Shown: positions 33,960 through 43,959 of the stretch, one piece after another | Layout of the letters: every line of letters begins with the position of its first letter | How positions within the stretch are numbered: the first letter of the stretch is position 1 | Source of the DNA: Biscogniauxia marginata | Taxonomy: Eukaryota > Ascomycota > Sordariomycetes > Xylariales > Xylariaceae | Assembly: GCA_022695795.1 (NCBI GenBank) | Contig: MU404200.1 | Location: 1-64,000 of the forward strand | DNA: 64,000 bases | Direction: 5' to 3' | The notes under the pieces: generated by a model | Seen by the model: only the letters and a program-made list of their open reading frames with translations | What the model was told of the DNA's origin: nothing | The model's database searches: none | Position numbers and translations under genes: made by a program

Positions 33960-34912
33960 CATGTTATATCTTCAGAAATAGGCCACTGGAAGAGTTAGTA
34001 GACAATACGAAGACAGTGCCAAATAATCCTTTAGAGTCTCCGAATTCCGCCAGGTTTCAGAGTCGGTGCAACATGCAAGTTTCCCTCCCCATTGTCCCTT
34101 TGCGATATTTCAGAAAGTTTAGTGAGAGGTGCTAGATGACACGTCCGTAGGCTAATACTGTTACGACTAGGTCGCGGTTTATGTTCAGGAGGCTTCGTGG
34201 GGTTCAGGGGTCACGTAGTCGTAAGAGATAGTCCCCATACAAAGAGTGTGTCACGAACATTCTACAGCCGACCCACTAACTACAATAATCCCGGAGGAGG
34301 TGTATCAAATCTACTCACATCTATTCAATACGACCATCTTTCAATAGCTCTTGATAAGTTCGATTCCCAATTTAAAAAATCAAAAGAAATAAATATAATC
34401 ATAGATAAAAAGAGAAGGATTTAATTGACTCAATCATGGACTTTAAGCTTTTTAAGTTGCATGGTTAAGATGCTGTTGCTGGTATAAATAAAGGGTAGGC
34501 TGGCTGATGTGTGGCTGTCGGGTGTTTTTTTACGTCCTTCTGCCGCACAGGAGCGGCCCTTGCCGAATTGCATCAACCAATAGGTAAAGCGTAACCCGAC
34601 AGAGCGGGAGTTGGTCTAGGGAAAAGACATAGTGCGGAGTGAGAACAGAATCATGACACGTGCGCAAAGGTACCCTGGTTGATCTACACGAGGTAGAAAG
34701 AAAAGAGCGGATGCAGGGGTCTAAACCCTGTCGCCAATTTATAGAATAACCTAAAATAGGTAGTCGGTACGTACATAACTTGGCATAGCCCTATCTACCT
34801 AGACATCCACACTGAGATGACACACTGAGATGCCATCAACAAGAAGAGAAGATAAATGCGCACTCTCGTAGACGAAATGAAGCAGAGCTACTCATACGAC
34901 AACGTAACGAAA
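33960..34912. other. Intergenic region
   Basis: No gene supported. The stretch 34664-34735 shares a faint similarity (GTTGATCT..., GCAGGGGTCTA) with 36427-36475, possibly a decayed repeat. Confidence 0.45.
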
Positions 34913-35453
34913 TCATTGGTGATTTGCGAACCTCGACGCATGAACACTGATCTGGCCATTTGCGTTTCCGATATTAACGTTTTCTCTCGCTGTTGCGCCC
35001 GCGGGAACCTCATCCTCATTACTGCCGGCGGCCCAGTTCAGAGTGATGGTGATGGCGTGGTTCACTAGATTCTCCGTCTCAACCCGGAGGACGTTGGCGG
35101 CAGTCCGAATAAGCGTAATAGTAGCAATTCGCAGTGCGACGGTGACCCGCTCGTTAAGACCCGGGATATTGACATCGGCGCGTGGACGAAGAGCGCTCGA
35201 AGATTCCTTACCCAAGAGTTCGTAGTAATCCACTCCTGGGTTGTACGAGTAATCGAAAACAGCGCTGTTCTCTCCGTCGGAGGAGACTTTCATAAGAAGA
35301 TCGTGGAGCTCGGGTTGAGATTCCAAGCTGCCGCAGGTTAGTTACCAGTTCTCTTCACCGGATGGGGGACACATGCCTTGACGGGGTGCTATTGGTAGGG
35401 AGAGCAAGGACGGTGGCAGAAGCCAGCGCTGCGAGGACTGCGAATACCTTCAT
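34913..35453 (-). CDS. Small secreted protein of unknown function
   Basis: Predicted 163 residues from two exons, 35453-35377 and 35327-34913. The first exon gives a clean signal peptide (MKVFAVLAALASATVLALP). The best intron is GC-AG: donor GCATGT at 35376, branch GGTAACTAAC, acceptor GGCAG, 49 bp. A GT donor downstream would leave an intron of only about 31 bp. The mature part is rich in Val, Ile and Asn (LNERVTVALRIATITLIRTA, then NHAITITLNWAAG), suggesting a beta-sandwich, and contains no cysteine. I do not recognise the family. It could be an effector-like or surface protein; an alternative is that the donor mutation has disabled the gene. Confidence 0.6.
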
Positions 35454-36815
35454 GGTGAAGAGGAAAAGATAGAGAATCGTTATAGAAGATGTGATCTGTC
35501 GGCTGGGAGCGGTAAACAAAAGCGAAGTCTCGATCGAGGCTGTTCTTGTGATTGATGGTGTCTCACGCTGTTACTACTAGGCTGAGGGCATGAAGACGCC
35601 TATTTGTAGGCATCTTCATGTTGTGAACGGCAAGTTCGGAGTTTTCATCCCCTCGTTCAGGTCCTTGCATCCTCGTATTGAAAATATCGTCAGATGCAGC
35701 ATCTGCCCATGTTTGCGTTTGCCTCTTGAAGGATTTGCCAAGGGTCTTGTTATTCGTCCAAAGACTCTGCATGCTCACCCCGAGAGATGCCGAGTCCGCG
35801 GGTGTCGTTTCTACGTAACGGATCGGCAAGAATCATGGAAAGGCCGGACTAGTTGTCGCCGCCACGCTTGTATTAAGACAACGATGGAATACACTAGAAG
35901 CCATTTGATGCAATGAACATGCCATTACGGATGGCTCGTATACATGGTTATGCAATGTTTGGAACAGAATACATAATATATACATTTTGGGTTTAGATCC
36001 CTGTTCTGTTTCTGTCAGACGGTGAGCTAGGTCAAGGAGCACAAGTGATTACGTAACCTTAAGGAAACAAAGACAGTGTTCTCGTGTAAATATAATATAA
36101 CGGGTAATGCAAGTGGTTGTAGTTTTAATTTCCCTCGCAGCGATAGCCTGATTACCTAAGCCCTCGTGGCAGTTTCTCTGTAGATCAACCAACGTAGGTT
36201 TAAGCACGTACCAAAGGTAGCCCACCGACGGTAGGCCTATAGAAACTTTTAGCGAGCTCCATATAAATAACTGTTGGTATATGCTTAAAACTAGTGTGAT
36301 CTGCAAAGCATGGCTAATGCAGGTTTTATAGTGGGTGATAAAGTGGGCGACAAAGTGCCGAACAGCCCCAAATAGCCCCAAATAGGCGGCACTAGTGTAA
36401 ACTACGGGTACGTGTTTATTAAAGGCGCCCCGGTTGATCTGCAGAGAAACGGTGGTGGCAGGGGTCTAGACTCCCTCCACGGTAAGCGAACTGTCAAACA
36501 ACCCAAACAGGCGGTAAGTCATTGTAATAAGCAGCACGAAGCCGGGGCTTGGCGTGGAATTAAGTCCCGAATCCGGGGTACATTATCAGACACGAACTCG
36601 GTCCACATACAAGGCTACGACCACCCCTGACACATCGGCAAATTCAACGTCATGCTCAGTCTTGTCGAGTGCACAAATTCAATACGACAGAGAGGCATAG
36701 TGATAAGAGCAAGGTTTTAAGGACACCGTTTCTTGATTCTTGATGCTATATACGGAGTACACGACTAGCTAGCTGACGGCGTGGCGGAACCCAACGATCC
36801 GCTTGTCTTATTCCT
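35454..36815. other. Intergenic region with weak ORFs
   Basis: An 88-codon minus ORF (35563-35829) has a coding-like texture (SFKRQTQTWADAASDDIF), but no start context, domain or signal peptide that I can use. Otherwise no gene. Confidence 0.4.
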
Positions 36816-37207
36816 TTACCAAGGGCAGGCACTGTCCCCATTTTGGATGAACTGCCTGCAGCAGTTATAGAAAGAATTCCCATCGATGCCGTCCTTCAGG
36901 CACTGCGAGTTTCGCTGTTAGCCCGACTCAGTTGTTCAGCCTTCCAAGGGTAAACCTACATAGTCGCCAGCGAAGCGGACTTTCCCTGAAGTAGTCAAGT
37001 ACGAAGTTGTACCTCCGAACCTGCTGCAGCAGGTTCCCGTACTCTCGCTATCGATCGCGCCGTCCGTGTTGATTTGACAGCCGCACGCGCCGTGCTTCGC
37101 GGCGTTGACGCCCCTGCTGGCGGTTAACGGCTGTAGGTTTGATAGAAGAACCAACGGACTCACATGAGGACGCTGCTGAGAACGACGAGGATAGAGGCAG
37201 CCTTCAT
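36816..37207 (-). CDS. Small secreted 8-cysteine protein A
   Basis: Predicted 95 residues from three exons: 37207-37164, 37116-36960 and 36902-36816. The signal peptide (MKAASILVVLSSVL) is interrupted by a phase-2 intron with donor GTGAGT; the second intron (GTAGGT...CGCAG) is phase 0 and sits directly before the fifth cysteine. The Cys pattern is C-x-C-x15-CC-x22-C-x12-CC-x10-C, eight in total, enough for four disulfides. The paralogue at 37904-38355 shares the spacing, the motif CCSR.GG, the FAG.YC segment and the final Cys-Pro. It has two CC pairs like hydrophobins, but the order of single cysteines differs and there is no long hydrophobic stretch, so it is not a hydrophobin. A TATA-like element lies at 37344-37353. 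Family unrecognised; effector-like by size, secretion and Cys content. Confidence 0.8.
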
Positions 37208-37343
37208 ATTGAATTTGGTGATATTGTAGTCGAAACGTGATAATGTGATAGTATTGTAGTTGAGACGGGATGGTTTGCAAACTGAAAAAAGAGTTTGTGA
37301 TGGACCTTTCAACATGTATGGCGGAGGGGAATTCGACCTCCTC

Positions 37344-37353
37344 ATATATATAT
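37344..37353 (-). promoter_or_regulatory. TATA-like element of 8-Cys gene A
   Basis: An ATATATATAT tract about 140 bp upstream of the start codon of the minus-strand 8-Cys gene, in the shared intergenic region of the divergent pair. Confidence 0.35.
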
Positions 37354-37451
37354 TCGTTCTCCGTGGACACAGGCCGTTGATCAGTGCCGAGAAGAGAAGA
37401 CAAGGGGGCGAGTAAATTTCGGTCTCGCTATTTGGCACGTATACGGGCCCC

Positions 37452-37688
37452 CTAGCCTCTGGCAAACGAACACGAATTTACGGAAGTTCGTGGAAGTTCG
37501 TGGTTCAATGAATCGTCTGATGGAGCAAGGCTGCCATGCATCATTACGAGGTAGATCTTCTTGCCAATCCCAACGGAGTGTGGCTGGCTCCAAGAATCGT
37601 TCCATTCTAAGGATTCCAACACGGTATAGTATGCTTCCATGGCCTCTTGATCGTCGAAAATAATACGAAGGACAATCTCCGGGTTCAT
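37452..37688 (-). CDS. Possible small ORF between the 8-Cys genes
   Basis: A 78-codon frame with ATG at 37688, beginning MNPEIVLRIIFDDQEAMEAY and continuing with ESLEWNDSW. The start looks protein-like, the end looks random (ELPRTSVNSCSFARG). No domain recognised. It may be a fragment, a first exon or chance, and it lies inside the shared promoter region. Confidence 0.25.
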   Translation of the reverse strand: MNPEIVLRIIFDDQEAMEAYYTVLESLEWNDSWSQPHSVGIGKKIYLVMMHGSLAPSDDSLNHELPRTSVNSCSFARG

Positions 37689-37903
37689 GCAAACAGCCCG
37701 AAGATTCCGAGTTCACCGAAACACAACTCCTGGGCGCCGACTTGAAGTGTTCGGTTCGACTAGCATATAAGCCTGGCGAGTCATCCGTAGGTCTATCTAG
37801 TCAACCTCTAGAATAACTCACTTGAATCACTCTGAGTCACTCTACTCTGGATCACTTTGAATCACTTTGAATCATCTCTATTCTATATACCAAATCTCTC
37901 ACA

Positions 37904-38355
37904 ATGAAGTTCGCTCTTCTCTTCGCGGGTGCCTGGCTGCTCTCGTACGTTGCTCCTGTTATGGTTGAGATTTCCACAATAGGCTGACTTTGCTTCTATC
38001 AGACCAGTTCTGGGTGTTGGACACAGTCTTTGCGCTTGCCAGGTCAAGTCGGATAGTGACACCCTCGACGCGGCTACCCAAGCCTGCTGCAGCAGGGTCG
38101 GAGGCCAGCTTAGTATGCCACCTTTTGACGCTTCTCAACCTTAGACCCTCTCTAACTTCTAGCAGCCCAGGATCGACTCCCCGCTACAGGAGGCATCAAG
38201 TTTGCTGGACAATATGTAAGCCGGACTGACTTAAAACTTGAATACAATCAGAGATCTAACCCCTGCGGCAGTGTCAAGGCAACGACATCAGCGGCGACCA
38301 ATTCTACTCGTGCTGCAGAAACAACGGGGGCAAGGATTCTACTTGTCCCAAGTAG
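37904..38355 (+). CDS. Small secreted 8-cysteine protein B
   Basis: Predicted 94 residues from four exons: 37904-37944, 38003-38112, 38166-38215 and 38272-38355. The signal peptide is MKFALLFAGAWLLS with a phase-2 intron inside it (donor GTACGT). The Cys pattern is C-x-C-x15-CC-x24-C-x12-CC-x9-C. It matches protein A in CCSR.GG, in FAG.YC, and in the CC pair exactly 12 residues after the fifth Cys. The first intron and the phase-0 intron before the fifth Cys match those of protein A. An extra middle intron (GTATGC...CTAACTTCTAGCAG) is present only here; it ends in a tandem acceptor, so one residue may be optional. The gene is transcribed divergently from A, with starts about 700 bp apart. Confidence 0.8.
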
Positions 38356-38753
38356 ATCAAGGGCAATAAAGCGGTGGTACCAGGAACTCATCTCAACACG
38401 CGACCTACCTTGAGATGTTGCGCAGTACCGTTCAGGCAAGATTAAACGAGGGCAGAGGACCTAGCTAGTTGTTAGTTGCAGTGATGTAGTTAAGCCCAAT
38501 GTCAACGTGTTTACCCCCGTTCTCGACTTTACAAATATGTTTGTATGATGTGTATGCATGACCACGCCTGCTGCCTCAACCACACGTCGCTACGACCGCC
38601 GTTTCTGTGGCACCCAAAATATTGTTGATTAGCTAGTCTTCCTAAGTTTGGAGAGAGAAAAAGAGGACAAGGACTTCAAAATTGGGCGTGTAGGTAGAAG
38701 TATTCCGTACTCTTGGATGACACCTAGGCCGGCAGTAATGTCATCGTCTTCCC
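38356..38753. other. Intergenic region
   Basis: 3' flank of 8-Cys gene B; nothing recognised. Confidence 0.5.
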
Positions 38754-39034
38754 ATGCACCCCGCATCACTGCCTCTGTCGACTTTCTCAATGATGGTTCA
38801 TCATATTCGAGTTATTGGACTGTTGTTATCTCAAATGGGGGGCCTAGGAAGATGCGCTGAGAACTCCTACTGCAGCTGTACCGACTGGACCGCCGCCTCG
38901 GACTCCTACAGCGATGGCTGCGGCGCGTCTGTGGACGTCGACAGCGACAATAACCAGCTTACGTCAAGGTTGTCTTCACCACTCTTGGCAGTCCAGTAGA
39001 CTTCAAGGCCAAGCTCGAAACAAGTGCCGCCTAA
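38754..39034 (+). pseudogene. Broken small Cys-containing ORF
   Basis: The frame reads CAENSYCSCTDWTAASDSYS and DGCGASVDVDSDNN, then must shift near 38955 to continue as YVKVVFTTLGSPVDFKAKL and end at 39034. Both halves are GC-rich and look coding. No intron of reasonable length joins them (the only GT..AG pair spans 29 bp). Probably a disrupted small secreted-type gene; family unknown. Confidence 0.4.
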
Positions 39035-39384
39035 TTTCGGCATTTATGGTTCTTGGCAGCCCATATAACAACGTTATCGATCTCATCAACAGGGATTTAT
39101 ATTATGTAATTTAGCTGTAACCTCCGTACAAATCGTCATTTTCACTTGGCCAGACCACGAGCTGACAGAGATAGATTTGCAGCAAAAAAGAATGTCTGTG
39201 CGGAGGCTGGAACCAGTACGTGACTGGCTCGAGGGGGCGCAGTACAAAGATTATATGTAATGGTTATATGGGCTGCCAAGAGCCAAAGTTGCCAAAAATA
39301 GGTGGCACTTCGCGTTGTTCTCTGCGCGCGCCGTGTATCTCTATGTACATACTGCATTACTGACTCTTGTTGCCAATTCTCAGA

Positions 39385-39651
39385 CGAAAGCGGTGATGGG
39401 GAAATGCAACGTTGTACACGTACGTTTGGGACAACGGTGACTTGCTCCGCCGACGCTTTGATGGAGGGAACCCTTAGGATACCCCGGTGACGGTGATCTG
39501 GTGTATTGCTGGACCGACGGAGCCGCTTGCTCGTGTGCGAATGTGACAGCCATCTCTAAAGCGAACGGGCCACCGCCTACATTGATAGTGGCCGTGCTAG
39601 AGCATGCGTCCTTCTCCCTGCTAAGCTCGTCCGACGCCGTAGATTACTAGA
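39385..39651 (+). pseudogene. Second broken coding-like fragment
   Basis: Segments reading ATLYTYVWDNGDLLR and, in another frame, GDGDLVYCWTDGAACSCANV with a tail to the stop at 39649-39651. Separated by stops and a frame change near 39478. A faint Tyr-Cys / Cys-x-Cys resemblance to the fragment at 38860-38900 hints at a common origin, but this is weak. Confidence 0.3.
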
Positions 39652-39812
39652 ATTCGGTATTTTCGTGTTTGCAAGTTCTCGGGGGGTTATTAAAGATCAC
39701 ATTCCACTCTGTGGTGACACTGTAGTCACTATCCCCATCAGGCATTGGCATGCCATCCGGGAACATAATGGTGCTGCGCTTCGCGTGGAGTTCGTACTTG
39801 GTTTTTTCTATC

Positions 39813-40237
39813 CTATCTAGTCCCTATCATCCTCGTGCTGTAACTTGAGTCCAAATTTACGCTGCAGAACTTGGTCAGGGACAACTCAAAACCACTCATG
39901 TCGGGTATCTCCAAGTTGCCATACTCGTAGGCCTGGAGAGATGAATTTTCATCGACGAAACAATGGATGCCTCGGAGTTGGCTGCTGTTTGGAGGCATAG
40001 TAGGCTTCACGATTTGAACGAACCTATATCCCGGGACTAGAGCTTTGTCAAAAACCATGACTTCGCCCTTAGTTGTTGGTGTCAGAGTGCTTGTTTAGCA
40101 ACTGGCGGAGGTCTTGAAGATCTTAAGAATGTTCCTTGGGTGCCTCGGCAACTTGGCTAATTAAGGGCAAGGTGTTGTAAGTGCTAGAAAGCACGAAGGA
40201 ATCAATGAGGGCGGCTATTGTATTACTAGAGGACAAG
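39813..40237 (-). pseudogene. Unknown ORF fragments directly downstream of an LTR
   Basis: On the minus strand, SSSNTIAALIDSFVLSSTYN and DLQDLRQLLNKHSDT (with a stop between them), then an 81-codon frame from 40058 (MVFDKALVPGYRFVQIVKP). It starts right after the LTR end at 40238, where the 5' part of a retroelement would lie, but no gag or pol motif is visible. It could equally be a host gene remnant next to an LTR insertion. Confidence 0.35.
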
Positions 40238-40482
40238 TGTTAAGGGGATAATATTGTGTTATTAATGTTAGCAACTTAAAGAGTAAAGAAACTATTAATG
40301 GGATCTGAGGTGAATGCTAGGTTAAGAAGAGGCAGCGTGATAAGGCACCCATATATTGAGATTATATACAGCCTGAAACCTGACCTCCTAGTCTTACTCT
40401 CTAAGGCGATGTTACCCCTCTTATATACACCTATACACGTGATATCCCAGCTATAGGCACTATATCCGATAAAACACTAACA
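40238..40482 (-). mobile_element. 245-bp LTR (TGTTA...TAACA), minus strand
   Basis: Read on the minus strand from 40482: it starts TGTTAGTGTTTTATCGG, contains ATATCACGTGTA and GTATATATAAGAGGGGTAA (probable LTR promoter), and ends CCCCTTAACA at 40238. The inverted ends TGTTA/TAACA are intact. The flanking 5-mers (ACAAG and ATGAA) do not match, so it is not a clean solo LTR; either half of an element is lost or internal sequence follows toward lower coordinates. A diverged plus-strand copy lies at 22000-22161. Confidence 0.7.
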
Positions 40483-41946
40483 ATGAAATTCGTGTCAAAA
40501 AGGTAGGAGCAGCTATCTCGCCTCTTTTAAACCGTATCCGAAGCAGATCCATAGTTTATTAAGATCTATAGAGCTGCCTTTTATAAGTCGAGGCCATAGG
40601 CAGGATTATTTAATCACACTAATATATCTATAAACCATACTTTATAAGTTCTTTTTAAGACTTATAAGACTCACATGCTAACTATATAATGGTTAAAATC
40701 TGTAATAACTAAATCACAACTATGAATATAAGTTGTTATATGTAAATTAAGCTATTTTACTATGTTACATCATAAATGTCACGTTAAGAAGGCAAGCTAG
40801 GTGCAACCAGTGTATTCCTATGAGGGAGGGATAGAGCAAGACAAACGCTTGCCCTATCCCAATATAAGGGGAGGGAGTCTATCCTTATATACCTGCTACA
40901 GGTCAGGGACTGACTGTCACGGACTGCAATAAGACCCAGGGCGTGGAGGCTTGAGCGATCTCTGTATTACAATGAGAAAGAATTGCGTGAGGAAAGAAAG
41001 GTTCCTCACGCTACTAGCAAGCTACATACATTTTTAAGTACCAAAGTTGAGTCCTGGCAATAGGCGTTGTCATCCGAATAGCTTCACCACAGCAACGGCT
41101 GTGACACTGACCTGAAGCAGGTAAGGTACGTGCTAGTACCTGCTGTGACAAGTATGCACCCTGTATCAGGACTGCCTGTGACAATAAATTTTAAGTTAAA
41201 ATAAACATTTCTAGTTTTTTATACCTTTTTTATATTATTATATAATGGTTAACATTAATTAATATATAAATATTTATTATTAATTATATTAAACTTTGTT
41301 TTATAGTTTTTCTTTTTAAAAACATATTTATAATTTAATTATTTTAAATTAATTAATTAATTATATATTTTTATAATAATTATTTTATATATTAAATATA
41401 ATTAAATATAAACATATATTATTTTAAAAAGGTATATATATTTAATTTTTAACTTTTAAATTTTCTTTATAAAAAACCCTTTTTTAATTAGTTTTACGTT
41501 TTAATAACCCCTAGTTAGTTTTTGCTAGGATCTTCACGATGATTCCTTGGAGTTGTATAATTGACTGTATTATTGATTAAGGAAAGAGAGAGAGAATCTC
41601 CCAGCGAGAATCTCACAGATAGGCTATCTATCCTCATGAGATCACGTGATCTCCTAACAGTTTTAGTTCCAGGTTTAATTAAACTAACTATTTTCCATCC
41701 CTTCTAAGGCAACGCACCTTACACATTGGAGGTTAGGTACTGTCTAGTGGCATTGAGCTGCCCTTCCTCTCTTTTCTTTACATCACTCATTTTCATGTAC
41801 TACCCAATTCCAATTCCAACTACCCACCACCTTTCGCACTACACAACATAGATCTCGTAATATCAAATCAGCAACACCGGCTAGAGTTGTACGGCACTCG
41901 GTACCAGACCAGAATCCTTATACGACGACAATCCTCGTAGCACACA
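40483..41946. repeat. AT-rich, probably RIP-decayed repeat block
   Basis: No gene. Between about 41170 and 41510 the DNA is almost entirely A and T (runs of AATTAATTAATTAAT). The preceding 350 bp has repeat-like sequence (CCTATCCCAATATAAGGGG). This is the usual look of repeat-induced point-mutated transposon DNA in Pezizomycotina. The last 200 bp, rich in C/T and CAATTCC, is the promoter of the kinase gene. Confidence 0.6.
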
Positions 41947-43830
41947 ATGTGTTCCATTGGCCATGAAGAAGTACTTGGCGGTATAGCATCTACCAGTTCC
42001 ACGGCCTATGCGATGGACGTTACAGAAATCCTTAACGACATAGACGGCCACATGCACGGCCCCATGAGTGGATTTATCCAAAAATACTTCGGTACCTTTC
42101 GATATGTCCAAGATGCTTTATTTGCAAGCCAGGCAGCCGAGAGAGTTAGTGGTCGCTGTACTGTTCCAGCAGCTGCTCCGTCACCCGACAATTTCCTACA
42201 ATGGTTTTCTAGCTATGTATCGCAGGAGGTTAACGGAGCTCGAGGCTCGTGGCATATATATAGCGGCGGCAATGTAGCAGCCGAGCACGGGAGTGCTGAC
42301 GACGGTGCACGTCTCCTCTTGACCATTCCCACTTCGCCGGCCTCAAATCTACAGAAGATATGGGACCATGCCCAGGTTATTGGCCAGTTTTACCCCCGTG
42401 GTGGCGTTTGCTATCAGGATGGGCTATTACATCTCTGCCGGTCCGCACACCAGGTCTTCGCTAGTCAGCCTACACGGCTCTTCTTACATGGCTTCTACAT
42501 ACGCGGCTCACTGATCGAATTCTGGGTCTTTGATCGATCTGGCTTATATTGCAGCGACGTATTCGATCTTCGGGAAGACTTCATCCAATATCTCTCTATT
42601 ATTCTCAGCTACCAGCGGATGACGGACCAGGACCTGGGGAAAATCAACATTATTGAGACGGATAAGGACGGCAACTACGTCATGCTCGATAGTGCGGTGA
42701 TGCCCTCTCCGAGAAAACTCTATCTCGAAAGCAAGCCAATTGCGTGCCATGAATGCCTCGTTGGCAACGGGACAACTTGCTACAGAGCTAGAATGCCTGA
42801 TTCTGACCGATGGAATTACGTCTTGAAGTTCAAATGGCGTTGGGTCAGAACACGTCCGGAGAACGTGCTTCTAAAGCTAGCCAAGGAGAAATGTATCTGG
42901 GGTGCCGTCTCCCTTCATTATTATAAAGAAATTGAAAGCACAGCAAATCTACGTCGAGGTCTTCGGTGGGGGGCACACAGAGAATTTCGCCCCTGGAAGC
43001 ACTTTCACGAGAGCAATGAAAGTATCGAAGAGCAACGGCAGGAAGTTACTCGTAATGCCGACGGACTTGCCGAATATACAGAAGAAACCGACAACTTCTT
43101 TCAAAATCGTAGCCTTGCCTGTATGGTTACTTCTCCTGCCGGTAGACCTCTTCACACTTTTCGGTCTCTATTAGAGTTGCTTCAAGTGTTTCGTGATGCT
43201 ATCAAGTGCCACCGATCACTCTTCTATGACGCCAAGATTCTTCACCAAGATATATCATCGAGGAACATAATCATTTTAGATCGCCTAGATGCACGACAGC
43301 CGAAGGGGGTCCTGATAGACCTCGATTCTGCAATAGAGCTCACCGAACAGTATGAAATTGAGTTTGGAATTATTGGCACCAGACCATATATTGCTATTGG
43401 TGTTCTTAAGAGTGAACGTCATACTTATCGACACGACCTAGAGTCCTTCCTTTACGTTTTCCTGTGGACAATCATAACAAACCACACAGAGAATCTCCCA
43501 GAGACAAGCAAGCTTCGACAATGGAGCAATGGCGACTGGAACGAACTAGCGGTACGCAAGTCTCTTGACATGGTTCAGGATAGCTTTCAGAATATTTTAG
43601 AAGAATTTGTTCCCGAATACCACTCCCTCAAGCCGCTGGCTGAACGTCTACGCCAAATTCTATTTCCACTACGGGATGGGGTAATTTGGACAGGGACCGA
43701 TGACTCGCCCGAAGCTGGGAACGGGCTCTACGATGGGATGATCGGCGCGTTCGAAGAGGCCATTGCTTCTGAGGATAGACGACAGATTGAATTGGACGAA
43801 AAAGAGTACCACACATCGTTTTTCGCGTAA
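41947..43830 (+). CDS. FunK1 fungal-type protein kinase
   Basis: A single-exon ORF of 627 residues. FunK1 is a kinase-like family expanded in filamentous fungi with no settled role. The C-terminal lobe is clear: the catalytic loop ILHQDISSRNIII near residue 433 (HRD replaced by HQD), the metal-binding motif as LIDLDSA near residue 457 (DFG replaced by DLD), the activation-segment motif GTRPYIAIGVL, and the family motif YRHDLESFLYVFLW. These variants are normal for FunK1, so activity is not excluded. The N-terminal 190 residues show the less conserved lobe typical of the family. An in-frame ATG at 42013 (MDVTEIL) is an alternative start. The gene adjoins an AT-rich repeat block, a common setting for this family. 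Confidence 0.9.
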   Translation: MCSIGHEEVLGGIASTSSTAYAMDVTEILNDIDGHMHGPMSGFIQKYFGTFRYVQDALFASQAAERVSGRCTVPAAAPSPDNFLQWFSSYVSQEVNGARGSWHIYSGGNVAAEHGSADDGARLLLTIPTSPASNLQKIWDHAQVIGQFYPRGGVCYQDGLLHLCRSAHQVFASQPTRLFLHGFYIRGSLIEFWVFDRSGLYCSDVFDLREDFIQYLSIILSYQRMTDQDLGKINIIETDKDGNYVMLDSAVMPSPRKLYLESKPIACHECLVGNGTTCYRARMPDSDRWNYVLKFKWRWVRTRPENVLLKLAKEKCIWGAVSLHYYKEIESTANLRRGLRWGAHREFRPWKHFHESNESIEEQRQEVTRNADGLAEYTEETDNFFQNRSLACMVTSPAGRPLHTFRSLLELLQVFRDAIKCHRSLFYDAKILHQDISSRNIIILDRLDARQPKGVLIDLDSAIELTEQYEIEFGIIGTRPYIAIGVLKSERHTYRHDLESFLYVFLWTIITNHTENLPETSKLRQWSNGDWNELAVRKSLDMVQDSFQNILEEFVPEYHSLKPLAERLRQILFPLRDGVIWTGTDDSPEAGNGLYDGMIGAFEEAIASEDRRQIELDEKEYHTSFFA

Positions 43831-43959
43831 TATGTAAGCCCTAATTGCCATGTGCAATTAGCGGCGTCGCTTTTTCATGACAGCGTTTCATTGGTGTATT
43901 TTGAATATCCATACCCTAGGCAAAGTTGACACCGATAGCGACATCAGATATCTAGTTAT

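Noticed and set aside
34664..36475. Possible repeat pair GTTGATCT...GCAGGGGTCTA at 34.66 and 36.43 kb
   Set aside because: The match is short and patchy; not enough to call an element.
36816..38355. Hydrophobin identity for the 8-Cys proteins
   Set aside because: Hydrophobins have C, CC, C, C, CC, C; here it is C, C, CC, C, CC, C with short hydrophilic loops.
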